A stretch of DNA of 64,000 nt, from contig CM054057.1 in NCBI GenBank assembly GCA_028641055.1, positions 725,744,484 through 725,808,483 of the forward strand. Direction: 5' to 3'. Positions 1-9,602 of this stretch are shown one piece after another. This DNA is from Alopecurus myosuroides (lineage: Eukaryota; Streptophyta; Magnoliopsida; Poales; Poaceae). The translations under genes were made by a program, and so were the position numbers. Position 1 is the stretch's first letter. Each line of letters starts with the position of its first letter. The notes beneath the pieces are model-generated. The model did no database searches. It was not told the origin of the DNA and saw nothing but the letters and a program-made list of their open reading frames with translations.

Positions 1-1614
1 TGTGATTATACCCCTCGCAAGCATCCGCAAATACAAGAAAGTAATTCAGATAAGTCTAACCACAACCTCAAAACTCGGGGACCCAACACTCCCTCGTGCA
101 TTGGTTTCCTAACGGGGGTTTAGGTTTATGTCACTCCGGAAACCCCACAATTAGTAGGAAAATATACAATGCATCCTCCTAGGCCCATAAAGGTGAAGTA
201 TCATGTAGTCGACGTTCACATGACACCACTAGAAGAATAGAAACACAACCTAAATACCGAACCGAGAGATATTACTTCAAGATAACTTCACTACTAGCAT
301 CATGACTTCTCCCATGTCCTCAAGAACTAAATGAACTACTCACGAGACGTCATATGGATCATAATAATAGGTGATATAATGGATGATAACAATCTGGTCA
401 TAAAGTGTAAACACCGATAAATCTCACAAGCATCAACTACTAACAAGTAATCCACACTAGGAGAGGGATCTAATGGAGAGCAACGATAAAGACCCCTAAT
501 TGTTACAGAGGGATGAAGGTGGACGGTGGTGGCGATGGTGCTGGTGATGAGGATGATGATGATGATCTCGATGAAGCCCGGAGTGATGACGGTGACGATG
601 GCGACGATTTCCCCTCTCCGGGGAGGAATTTCCCCGGCAGATTTCTCCCTGCGGGAGAGCTTTTCTCTCTCTGGTGTTTTTTGCCCCGAGGCGGCGGCGG
701 AATAATTTTTCGATGATGTTCTAGGGCTTAGGGTTCCCTCGGGGTCAAGTACGTGAAAGGGGGCGCCCAGGAGTCGGCCAGGGGGACCAGACCACCCCCA
801 GGCGCGGCCAGGGGGCGCGCCGCCTGGTGGTGTGGGCCCGAGGTGACCCCCTCCGGGTGCCCTTCTGGCTCACTTCCTCCTCGGAACTTCTAAGACTCCT
901 CCAGTATCCCCCCCTCTTCTTCTGATCTTTTGAAATAGGGTATCTCAACGGTGCTTTTTCCAACATATTTCTGGTTCCGGTGTTTCTTCTCCCATAATTA
1001 TTAAACATGCAAAATAAGATGAAATAATATAAGTAATGTATCATACCATGAAATATATCGATGAATAACAGAATATAACGATATAAAATATTGATGCAAA
1101 ATGGACGTACTCACGCATCCTGTGGGGGCCTTGTAGCAGATGTTGCATGCCTGCAAGAGCAACCCATCTCCGGAGACAGACATCCGTCGACGGAAGGTGA
1201 CTGCCCTAGGGCCAGCATAGTGCAAATGGAAATAAGGAAGGCAACCTTTTCCGCGGAAATGCAAAAGCTTTGTGTTTTATTGCATTGATAGAAAAGAGAG
1301 TATGTACAAGCCTACAAGAAGAGGCCAACCCACATAGTACAACTCAACCCAGGACACTAGGAGAGGAGCTGACCAAGGTCTCTCGCACCTTAAGGGAGGC
1401 GAACTTAAGGGAGGAAGCTATTATTTGCCTCTTAAAAGCGTATAGAGCAAGATCGAGCTAATGGAATCGATATGATATTAGGGCAATGGATATGATCTTC
1501 CTAGCTTCTCAACTGGAGCCCATGCTAGAGTAAGCGGGGATATTTATAGGGAGAGCTCGCCAACTCATTCTACACTAGAACACACCCCTCGCTCTAATTA
1601 GCTCTGCCACGTTG
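1..1614. other. Unassigned, probably old repeat sequence
   Basis: I recognise no gene here. Short open frames exist but resemble no family I know and are broken by stops. A GAT-rich low-complexity run lies at about 541-575. A GC-rich block at about 760-860, with repeated gccaggggg-type words, resembles the leader part of a Triticeae LTR, but no LTR ends or target duplication can be seen. The stretch most likely consists of decayed retrotransposon pieces. That is an inference from texture only. Confidence 0.3.
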
Positions 1615-1797
1615 ATCAGATGTGTGGAGGTGCTTCAGCATTTACTCCCCTGTGGCTTGGTGGTGTTCCCTTGCACATACCTGGGCCTCCTGCTGGCGTC
1701 CACAAGGATCCTTAAGCATGACCTGCAGCCTTATGTGGATAAGATGGTCAGGAGGCTTCCCTCGTGGATGGACTCCCTCCTGGCGCCCCTGGAAGAT

Positions 1798-2605
1798 TTT
1801 TAACATTTTCTACTAAAGGGGAGTCCCCCACAGCCCTTTATTACCAACCACAAGCGTTACAGATACAAAAATGTACAAATATACATGGAAATAGACTAAG
1901 ATAGTCTATCCCAGGCTAGATTAAGGAATTAATCCAAAAAGCTAAGTCAGCAGCCACAGCAGCACTCAACCTATGCTTAAGCATAAGGAGATCAATCATG
2001 AAGCCCACTTTCCATCCCATAAAGGAATGTCTTTCTGATTTAAAAATGACTCCATTCCTCTGCTTCCAAATATTCCAACAAGCAAGAATCACAATCTCAG
2101 TGAAACATGGCCCCTTGAAAGACTTTTTGGCAGCAGCAAGATTTTGCACAAGTGTGTTATCACTCCAACTGATTTGCAAATAATTCAAAATTCGAGAGCT
2201 AAAAACACATTGAAAGAACAGATGTAACCAGTCCTCATTGCACTGTGTACAACAAAGAACACAATGATATGTACCTTCAATCTTCCAGTTTCTTCTTTTG
2301 ATCATATCCTTTGTATTAATCCTATCCTTGAGAATCAGCCAAGCAAAGAATTTATGTTTTGACATACATTTGGATTTCCAATATCCTTTTGCAGGCCCAT
2401 TTTAAATGACCAAATTGCAACTGATAGAATTTTCTGGAGGTGTATACCCCTTTATTGAAATTGCATCTCCAATTGTCCTCACTATCAGTCAACGGAACAT
2501 TATTTATAATGACACTCAGATCATGAAATTCCTGGAAAGCTTCAACTGAAAATGGCAGAATAAAGGCATCTGAGAGGTCTGTCATTAAAAGAATGTCTCT
2601 TATAG
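1798..2605 (-). mobile_element. Minus-strand LINE fragment (LINE B) inside LINE A
   Basis: Read on the minus strand, about 2600-2352 encodes a typical LINE ORF2 linker (DLSDAFILPFSVEAFQEF). 2365-1916 encodes the zf-RVT zinc-binding region (KFFAWLILKDRINTKDM, then CVLC...HLFFQC) and the C-terminal WNIWKQRNG motif. Only the C-terminal ~250 codons are present, and a frame change falls between the two parts. The left end (1798-1830, plus strand) would be the 3' end of the element. Opposite orientation and a sharp break in the reading of LINE A on both sides support a nested insertion. A target duplication is not visible. Confidence 0.7.
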
Positions 2606-3727
2606 AGCTCCGCCATGTCCATCTACCTTCTGATGGGGCTGGAGCTCCTAGTGGGGGTGATTGAGGCTTTCGAGAAGGTGTGTAGGGGGTTTCTGTGGTG
2701 TGGCAAGGACTCTGCCAAAGGTGGATCTTGCCCAACTGCTTGGAAGGATGTGTGCCTTCCGACTCGACTCGGAGGTTTGGGTATTTGGAATTTGCATATT
2801 CTTAATGACACTTTGCATATGTGTTGCCTATGGCTATGGACGACAGACCATGAAAAGCCTTGGGCTGGGATCTCCATTTCGGGCTCAAACAACTATAGAG
2901 CCATGTTCGATGCTTTGGTCAAGATTGTGCTTGGTGACGGTAAAATTCGCTCGTTCTGGGGCGACAGGTGGATTGGCAACAGATCTTTGGGTACCGTGGA
3001 GCCGGTTCTCCTAAACATCGTGGATGCGAATGCTAGGGATTCCCGGTCTAGTGCCCACTGCCTTGAGGGCAACGCCTGGGTCCGAGACATTGCATGGGGT
3101 CTCTCTGTGGGTGCTATTGGGAAATTTCTCACCTTGTGGAACATGATTCAGGGAGTTAACTTGCTAGACATGGTAGACCGGTTCGAGTGGGCCTGAACTG
3201 TGGACAAAACCTTATCGGGGTGCTCGGCCTATATGGCTTTCTTTGTGGGTCGGACTTCCTGTCCTTTGTATGCTCCAATTTGGAGGTTCAAAGCCCCCTT
3301 GAAGTTCAAATTCTTTGCATGGATAGCTGCTTGGGATAGATGCTATACAGGTGAGCGGCGTTTGCGGCATGGCATTGCGGACTCTGACACCTTCCCCATG
3401 TGCCTGCAAGAGTCCGAGACCATTCAACACCTCGTCCTCAACTGTCCCTTTGCTCGTGTGGTTTGGTTTGAAACCCTCTCGGGCCTTGGCAGGCTTGATC
3501 TGGTTCCCTCTTCTACGGATGTCTTGCAGGATTGGTGGACGTCTATTGTCTCGCACTGGCCGGCAAAGGAGGCCCCCAAGATCAGATCCTTGGTACTCCA
3601 TGTCCTGCGCTTCATCTAGATCGAGAGGAATAACCGTGTCTTAAATAGGGCGTCTAGATCGGAAGCGGCCGTGTTGGATGCGATCGTGGCTGAAGCCATT
3701 AGGTGGAGTGTTGTAGGTTTTTTGTGA
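2606..3727 (+). pseudogene. LINE A ORF2 C-terminal remnant (zf-RVT region)
   Basis: The frame opening near 2606 reads SAMSIYLLMGLEL followed by RRGFLWCG-like sequence, the conserved region after the RT thumb in plant L1 elements. It continues through a W-rich linker (DRWIG) to a stop at 3196-3198. The reading resumes in another frame from 3200 with the zinc-binding reverse-transcriptase region (FKFFAWIAAWDRCYTGERR, then a Cys/His cluster). It meets a TAG at 3617-3619 and continues as an ERNNRVL C-terminal tail to about 3727. At least one frameshift and one nonsense change make it non-functional. The upstream continuation of the same ORF2 is at 1615-1797. Confidence 0.75.
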
Positions 3728-3853
3728 GTTATAACTTTTGGTTTACTAGGATTCGGTTGTGGGTGCGTTTTTGTGGAGCCATGTAAAACTTGTCTGTTCT
3801 CTTCTTCTATATATAAAAAGGCGTGCAATTCGCGTGGCGTTCCTGAAAAAAAA

Positions 3854-4440
3854 ATTAAGGTAAGAGACACTTGATTCTTCACTCCGTACTGTAACTATTA
3901 TCGCTGTCAACTCATTGTACCCATCAAGTTTCCATGAGGTGGGTAATAACTAAAGAATGACAAAGGGAGAGGTGACCAATCAACCCTACACAATCATCAT
4001 ACAACTATGCTCACTAGAATTTGATATTGTCGAGTTGTCTTGCAAGCACTAACCGACAGTACTATATGTAGTTTCCATTGCTCCTTTTTCTGGGAAGTAT
4101 TTAGATAGAAGGTAGATTTTATTGCCCGACTTTGAATTAACAAAGCCCCACTTGTTCCAGGTTTAATACATGTTGCGCCATACAGCTTAGCCAAAGAAAA
4201 TGACACACACGCTGCGGCATACAGCTTAGCCAAGACATACACTAATGCGGCATATAGCTTAGCCAGACAAAATGACAAACTGCTAACAACTAGGCATTAG
4301 GGCGACAGCCATTGTGCACTATCTGAAGCTCGCCGCCATCCTCCTAGCGCCCTCCCGGTCTTCCGCCTTGAGCCCCAGCGTCCACAACTAAAACAGGATG
4401 ATGATTTTGTAAATAATAAGAGCAGGGTGGTTAATAATTT
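3854..4440. other. Intergenic, with a short degenerate triplicated motif
   Basis: No gene is seen. Three copies of a 14-bp word close to CATACAGCTTAGCC occur at about 4179-4192, 4217-4232 and 4249-4264, spaced 30-40 bp apart. They form a small degenerate direct repeat. A minus-strand open frame through them (3997-4278) only reflects the repeat (KLYAA repeated) and is not a plausible protein. Confidence 0.45.
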
Positions 4441-5835
4441 TATTTTCAATAGCTAACTTTTTGTGACCGTTCCAAAGAGCCTAGCACTGGGCAATGAATA
4501 TCTCCCACATGAGCCGTTTAAAAGAGCCCGACAACCCGGACAGAATAGCAAACCATTGTGCAAAGTTACTCGGTCTCCACATCTTGCCCAAGACTTGGCG
4601 GAGCACACTCCAGGAGAAAAGAGTCATCGAGAAGTTGAAAAACGTGTGGGCGGCATCCTCCGGTGCCTTGCAAAGCGCGCAGTTACCATCGGAAGGGCCA
4701 TGCCTAGTTTCAAGCTGTTGGCCAGACGGCAAACTATCCAAACCCAGTTGTCAGGTAAAGATTTTAATCTTCAAAGGGAGATTTGTTTTCCAAAAATGAG
4801 CAGCCATAGCCCCTCGCGCCAGTTTCTTATACATGGAGTTCACAGAAAAACTCCTAGACGGGTTTAACGTCCGGACAATGGTATCAGGCTCCTCAAACAG
4901 AGTGATGTTGTCAAGAATAGCTTCCATCTCAGCCCAAGCGTTGGCCCCTGCCAACTCAAGGGACCGTCTGGAACGACATCCTTCCGCGACAGCCTTAGCA
5001 ACCAAAATCTCCCCGTCCTCACAAACCGCGAAGAGAGACGGGAATTGAAGGCTAAGTGGGGCATTGCCCAACCACCAGTCAAGCCAAAACTTGGTTATGG
5101 TCTCGTTGTGTACTTGGTGTTTGGCACCAGTTTTGAAAAGGTGTTTGATCTTATGAAGTCTCTTACATAACTGCGAACCCCCCAAGCAGAACAAGAGAAG
5201 ACGTCCCCCGAGGGAGTGTATTTTTTCCGAAACAGCTGGGCCTAGATGGCATTGCCCGGTTGATACAGTTTTCAATCCACTTGAGGAGGAGAGCAGAGTT
5301 CATGTGCCTAGAGTTGAGAATGACCAATCCCCCACACTCCTTCGTCCTACAGAACACCGGCTAGTTGTCCATGTGGTCCCTGCAATTTGAACCCGATCCC
5401 TCCCAAAAGAACCTCGCCCTGGCTGAGTCAAATTTGGCATGAACCCCTTCACATAAAAGGAACAAGCCCATCACAAACATCGGCAAACTAGCCATGCAGG
5501 AGTTGGAGAGAATGAGCCTCCCCCCAAGAGGACAGAAATCTCCCAATCCATGGTTCTATCCTTGCGGCTAACTTCTGAACCAGGAAAAGCCATTGTTCCA
5601 CCGAAAGCTTTTTGTCCGAGACCGGGAGTCCGAGGTAGGTAAACGGGAAATTCCCCGGCTTACAATTAAGTTTATTAGCAACCCGGATCTGCATTTCAGA
5701 CGGTTGGTCAAGGACAATGACCTCATTCTTGTGGTAGTTGATTTTCAGGCCCGACATATTCTAGAAGCACATCGGCAAGAATTTCATATTAGCGATCCCA
5801 AGGTCATCGTGCTGAATCAGGATCAGGGTACCATT
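4441..5835 (-). pseudogene. LINE ORF2 remnant (LINE C), minus strand
   Basis: Conserved L1-type ORF2 pieces appear in order from right to left on the minus strand. The RT palm is decayed (GTLILIQHDDLGIANMKF, with the two catalytic-box Asp positions replaced), followed by MSGLKINYHKNEV and FPFTYLGLPVSDKK. Next come the MASLPMFVMGLFLL helix, RFFWEG, DWWLGNAPL, a region ending LPLKIKIFT, and the zinc cluster NCALCKAPEDAAHTFF. They lie in several frames with at least four breaks, so the copy is dead. The MSGLxINxHKxEV and PFTYLGLPV motifs match LINE E at 33490-40432, so both probably belong to the same clade. Endonuclease and ORF1 are missing. Confidence 0.8.
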
Positions 5836-6318
5836 GTTGCTTCCTATCAATCGACATTGTTTAACTTCAGACCGTGCAAGGCTGCCGGCAGGATGTGGAT
5901 GGCATGGCGGTACAAACCAATAGGACTAGATGAGCAAGACTAAGTAGGTCATTGTTATTCCAGAAGAAACACCAGGTCTCCCTCGCAGATTATTTTACAG
6001 TTGTACTATTGACACTTCTTTATTTGGTTTTGGTTATTGGCCGACATACTGGCAAGTGTAGAACCAAACGGAGAAGGTACCAACACATCGTCGCCTCCAA
6101 ATACTTCTCGCCCTGATTTGTCCCTTGCCGACACTGTATGAAGTCACTCAATTAAACGAAAAATGGACAAGTAGAACCATACAGCTTTTCTATTTCTCTG
6201 TTCCCCCTTTTCTTCCGAAGATACAAGTGAACGTTCTCAACAACCTGAACCATACAGCTTTTCTATTTATCTGTTCCCTCTTTTCCACAGCATTAGCACG
6301 CTAAATGTAGCAAAACCC
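5836..6318. other. Intergenic with a short direct duplication
   Basis: No gene is recognised. A direct repeat of about 38 bp (containing ACCATACAGCTTTTCTATTT) occurs at about 6177-6215 and again at about 6249-6287, differing at a few positions. It may be an old local duplication. Nothing else could be assigned. Confidence 0.4.
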
Positions 6319-6402
6319 TTAAATAGCACGCTATAGCGGCGATTTAGCATGCCTATAGCGTTTCAAACAGATCGCCGCTAAATGTCATAGCCCGCTATTT
6401 AA
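6319..6402. repeat. Imperfect inverted repeat (MITE-like foldback)
   Basis: The left arm, about 6319-6343 (TTAAATAGCACGCTATAGC, then GGCGAT), is complementary to the right arm at 6371-6402 (ATCGCCGCT, then ATAGCCCGCTATTTAA). The outer 16 positions match with about two mismatches and the inner 8 match perfectly. The segment could fold into a long hairpin. It resembles the subterminal region of small DNA transposons or foldback elements, but no target duplication was found. Confidence 0.5.
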
Positions 6403-6626
6403 ACTATGGGTATATCTCATATCGTCCACCAAAAGATGGTGGGACATTCTTGATCGGTGTACCATCCAATCCGACCAAATGACTAAACTAACTGAAATGC
6501 ACATAGGCAACATTGTTTTTTTTAGAACAACATTGTTGTTTATTCTGGTAGCTCTGAGCCAGAAGACTAACTGACGAAACTGAATAACTAATTACGGTGC
6601 ACGAGGTTTATTCAACAATTCACTCC

Positions 6627-6965
6627 CTAAGCCTTGTGCACGCAAGTTACCTCAAACATGCCAATTCTCGATCGAAGTTGTTGGAGACGAACTCGTCCTA
6701 GCGATTTAGCCAGAATGTCTACAAGGTGGTTTTCTGAAGAAACATAGTCGACCTCCACCTTGCTTGTCTTCACGTGCTCACGAATGAACTGGTACCGCAG
6801 ATCAATGTCCTTCGAGCGTTCATGGAAGATATGTTTCCTCTTGAGAAAGACCGCCGATTTGTTGTCCACCCTTGAGGATGACGCATTCCGGTTTTGCATA
6901 CTTGATCTTAGCGAGAAGCCGTGCAAAGCCACACTCCCTAGCAAGCTTACAAATGATGGCACTAT
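6627..6965 (-). pseudogene. Ty1/copia pol 3'-end fragment (RNase H C-terminus)
   Basis: On the minus strand the reading VDNKSAVFLKRKHIFHERSK, then IDLRYQFIREHVKT and VDYVSSENHLVDILAKSLG, is the characteristic C-terminal part of copia RNase H. In intact elements this region supplies the last catalytic Asp and the HERSKHID-type segment that follows. Only about 110 codons survive. The upstream RT, integrase and gag are absent and no LTR is visible next to it, so it is a short relic. Confidence 0.85.
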
Positions 6966-7230
6966 TTAGGCTTATTAGGAAAGCTACTCTATTGACTTGC
7001 TAGTTTAAAAGATGTTGTCCACATACACCAATGGCGGTCGCTTCTTTTACATGGTTATATAAGGACATTATGTTTTTTATGCCAATTCCAACATATTGTG
7101 CTGCCCAGATAATTCACTCAGCTTGAATATCTGTGTAGCAACTGTTGCATACATTAACCATGTGCATGACAAGTGTCCTCTATTTGAGTAGATTATGCAT
7201 GATCTCTGTGAACTTGCTAACCTTTAGGAT
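6966..7230. other. Unassigned flank of the gypsy insertion; intron-like texture
   Basis: No coding region is recognised. The last ~20 bases before the gypsy insertion contain TTGCTAAC followed closely by CTTTAG, which looks like a plant branch point and 3' splice site. The sequence before it is AT-rich and intron-like. See the finding on a possible split exon. Nothing else could be assigned. Confidence 0.3.
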
Positions 7231-7235
7231 GCTAT
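7231..7235. repeat. Target-site duplication GCTAT, left copy
   Basis: GCTAT directly precedes the LTR end TGTTTTG. The same five bases directly follow the far LTR end at 20917-20921. A perfect 5-bp duplication is what Ty3/gypsy integrase leaves, and it fixes both element ends. Confidence 0.9.
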
Positions 7236-9587
7236 TGTTTTGCTAGGAAATGGTGTTTTTAGCGGAAACTATTCCCGGGGTTCTAGGGGTTTTCCCTAGA
7301 TATGTACATGATAGTACAAATTGCGGGCATGCCATCTTGTTAATAAAACAAGCAAATAAAACAACAAAAGACAATAATAAACACAATATATGGGAACGCT
7401 GCATCTTTATTCATATCATTGCATCATACAAATACAAATGGCATATTCCCATGAACTATATCTATTCCGCCTTCTGCGTCGCGCTCATGGAGTATCTGAA
7501 TTAGGAGATTGCGTAGTTCATTGATTCCCGGAGCTTTTTGCAAGCATCCGGTTAATTATATCCGTAGGGTGGAGCCTACGGAATACCTCCGATTAAGCTG
7601 CGCTGATGGTCGTCGTGATAATTGGATTGCTCATCCATATGCATTGTGATATTTATGAATATGTCGTGCGGGTGGCTTTGTTTCGCCGATACCCGGTCAC
7701 GTGCAATATCGCCATGTTGGTGTGACCAACAGGATATGTCGATGAAAAGGATGACTTTCGCCTCGTCGGTGCCCAGTCATGTAACGCCCTGATTTCATCA
7801 GACGTGGACATGTGTGTGTTGCTATCGCCTCGTCGGTGCCCAGCAACGGTGTGTCCGTTCCCGTAGGTTTGGAACATGTAGATAAAGTAGTGACCTGGCC
7901 TCGTCGGCACTTGGCCATGATTTCGTCTAGCCTCGTCGGCACTGGACGTAAGAAAGAAAAATATGATGTGGAGATGGCCTTCATCTTAATCGATGTTTAG
8001 CCAAGGTATTGGTGTAGAAAATATCATGGATGCATGGTGGATGATGCTTATCAAGTATTTTAATCTCGCGTCCTTGTAGGAGCAAGATCAATGTTGTTTC
8101 TATGATCTTCGCCTCCTTTCGAGGGGCGGTGTAGATGGAAATATGACCAATCATGCCTCATGGTGAAGGGCAATATCATCATGGTGATTTGATTTCTTCG
8201 TACTTGGTTTTAGCCGCGTACGTTCATCGTAATTTACACAAAACCAAAGTCGACTACCCTCGGTGGAGTAGACGTACTGTGGCCGGGTAACTTTTGTAGC
8301 TAATTCCGTCTCATCGGGAAGCTTTGATTTAAGCCTCACATCGACGATGGAATTTATGATCGCTGAATATTGCCTTTCACCATCGAATCGACCCACGATG
8401 ATGACGCCATAGAATAATTTGTCCATAAAGAGAGACTAAGAAACCACCAAGATTTGGCTAGACTTCTTACCAGTAGGGAAGCATGCGACGATCGTCATCA
8501 GACCGCGACGGGGATTTTCGTAGATTTTTGTTGAACTGGATTTGATCTTACTTAAGGTATCGCCTCGTAGCGAATCAACTCAAGACGGATCGGTGTGACC
8601 GTCGTCCTGCGATCGCCATTTGTGTTGCAGCGATTTAGATGCAAAACGACAGCCTGTGCGTGGTTGAATTCGCGGCGAGAGGTTAGGCGTGTTTTTGCTT
8701 TGCTCTCGCAGCGCGTGGATGTTCGCCTCTTGGCTTCGGTTAGTGCGCGTGCGTGTTGCCTCTGCCTCTCGTGCGTGCGACCTCCTGCGAGAGCTCTCCC
8801 TTTTCTTTAGTGCCAAGGCTGGGTGCCTTTTATAAGCAGCAGACGTGGACAGGAGGGTAGAAGATAACGACGTCCCCATGACCTTCGGCGCCACCGGCCG
8901 GGCGCGCGTGATCTTCCAAGAAAATCGCCCTTGCTTCAGCCAATTCCATCTGATCTCTTTCCGTAGATAGACATCAAACAGCCAAACTAGCTTGTTAGTT
9001 GAGCGCGCATCCATGCCGCGTGTGCGTGCACAATATACGGTCAGCCAACGCACGTGTACGTACGTACATACGTAGTTTGTACATGTGTGTCTGCAAAATG
9101 CTATGGACGACTCGTTGTCTTCCGTTGACATCAACTTAGGCGCGTGTGCATGTATATGCTAGCTGCCTGAATCGTGGGCATGAACCCCATCATGCATATA
9201 TTGAATATATAATTCCAACTACAAGCTTCATGCTTATATGAACGCACGACTGAATTAATTGATGGCTTAATGACAGAATTGGTGCATGCATGCTTCGTAT
9301 ACTTCTTCACGTGAGCCAATCGATTGGTAACATGCTAGCTCTTTGTACGTGTATGACTCGAAACTTCCGGTGAACATCTCTCTCAAACGGTGAATCAAAA
9401 TTTTAAACCGTTTGCACCATCATGACGTGCATGCCATACTCTACAAAATGAGCCCAATATCATTTATACATATTTTTGTAAATATTTTGTATGACATGGA
9501 CCCCACATGTCATTGAGAAGAATTTTGCTAATTTACGCGCGTGTATATATATAATATAGAATTTTTGGTACAAAAATTCGTCAAACA
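7236..9587 (-). repeat. 3' LTR of the Tat-type gypsy element
   Basis: Begins TGTTTTGCTAGG and ends CGTCAAACA on the plus strand, and matches 18565-20916 along its whole length. A TATA-like box lies at about 8826-8836, reading TTATAAAAGG on the minus strand. Four copies of a CCTCGTCGG word occur at about 7761, 7828, 7899 and 7931, a small degenerate repeat inside the LTR. Open frames here are short, and their counterparts in the other LTR follow LTR identity, not coding constraint. Confidence 0.93.
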
Positions 9588-9602
9588 AATCCCCCCCGCC
9601 GA
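9588..9602 (-). other. Polypurine tract of the Tat-type element
   Basis: On the minus strand the sequence next to the 3' LTR reads GGCGGGGGGGATT and then the LTR start TGTTTGACG. A G-rich purine run at exactly this place is the plus-strand primer site of LTR retrotransposons. Confidence 0.8.

Larger units (their letters stand above)
1615..3853 (+). mobile_element. 5'-truncated L1-type LINE (LINE A), split by another LINE
   Basis: Two plus-strand coding blocks (about 1615-1797 and 2606-3727) read as the C-terminal half of a plant L1-like ORF2. The first block carries the CTYLGL motif downstream of the RT palm. The second carries the GFLWCG motif, a GGLG motif and the CxxxH/C-type zf-RVT region. 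The element ends at about 3845-3853 with a short poly(A) run, as expected for a LINE 3' end. The 5' part (endonuclease and RT core) is absent, as in ordinary 5'-truncated insertions. A minus-strand LINE fragment (1798-2605) interrupts it. No target duplication was identified, and roughly 30 bp of the host LINE may be missing at the junction. Confidence 0.75.

Noticed and set aside
513..716. Acidic open frame MKVDGGGDGAGDEDDDDD
   Set aside because: It is a translation of a GAT-rich low-complexity run with no domain and no sign of a gene around it.
3997..4278. Minus-strand frame with KLYAA repeats
   Set aside because: It only reflects a three-copy 14-bp DNA repeat and has no recognisable domain.
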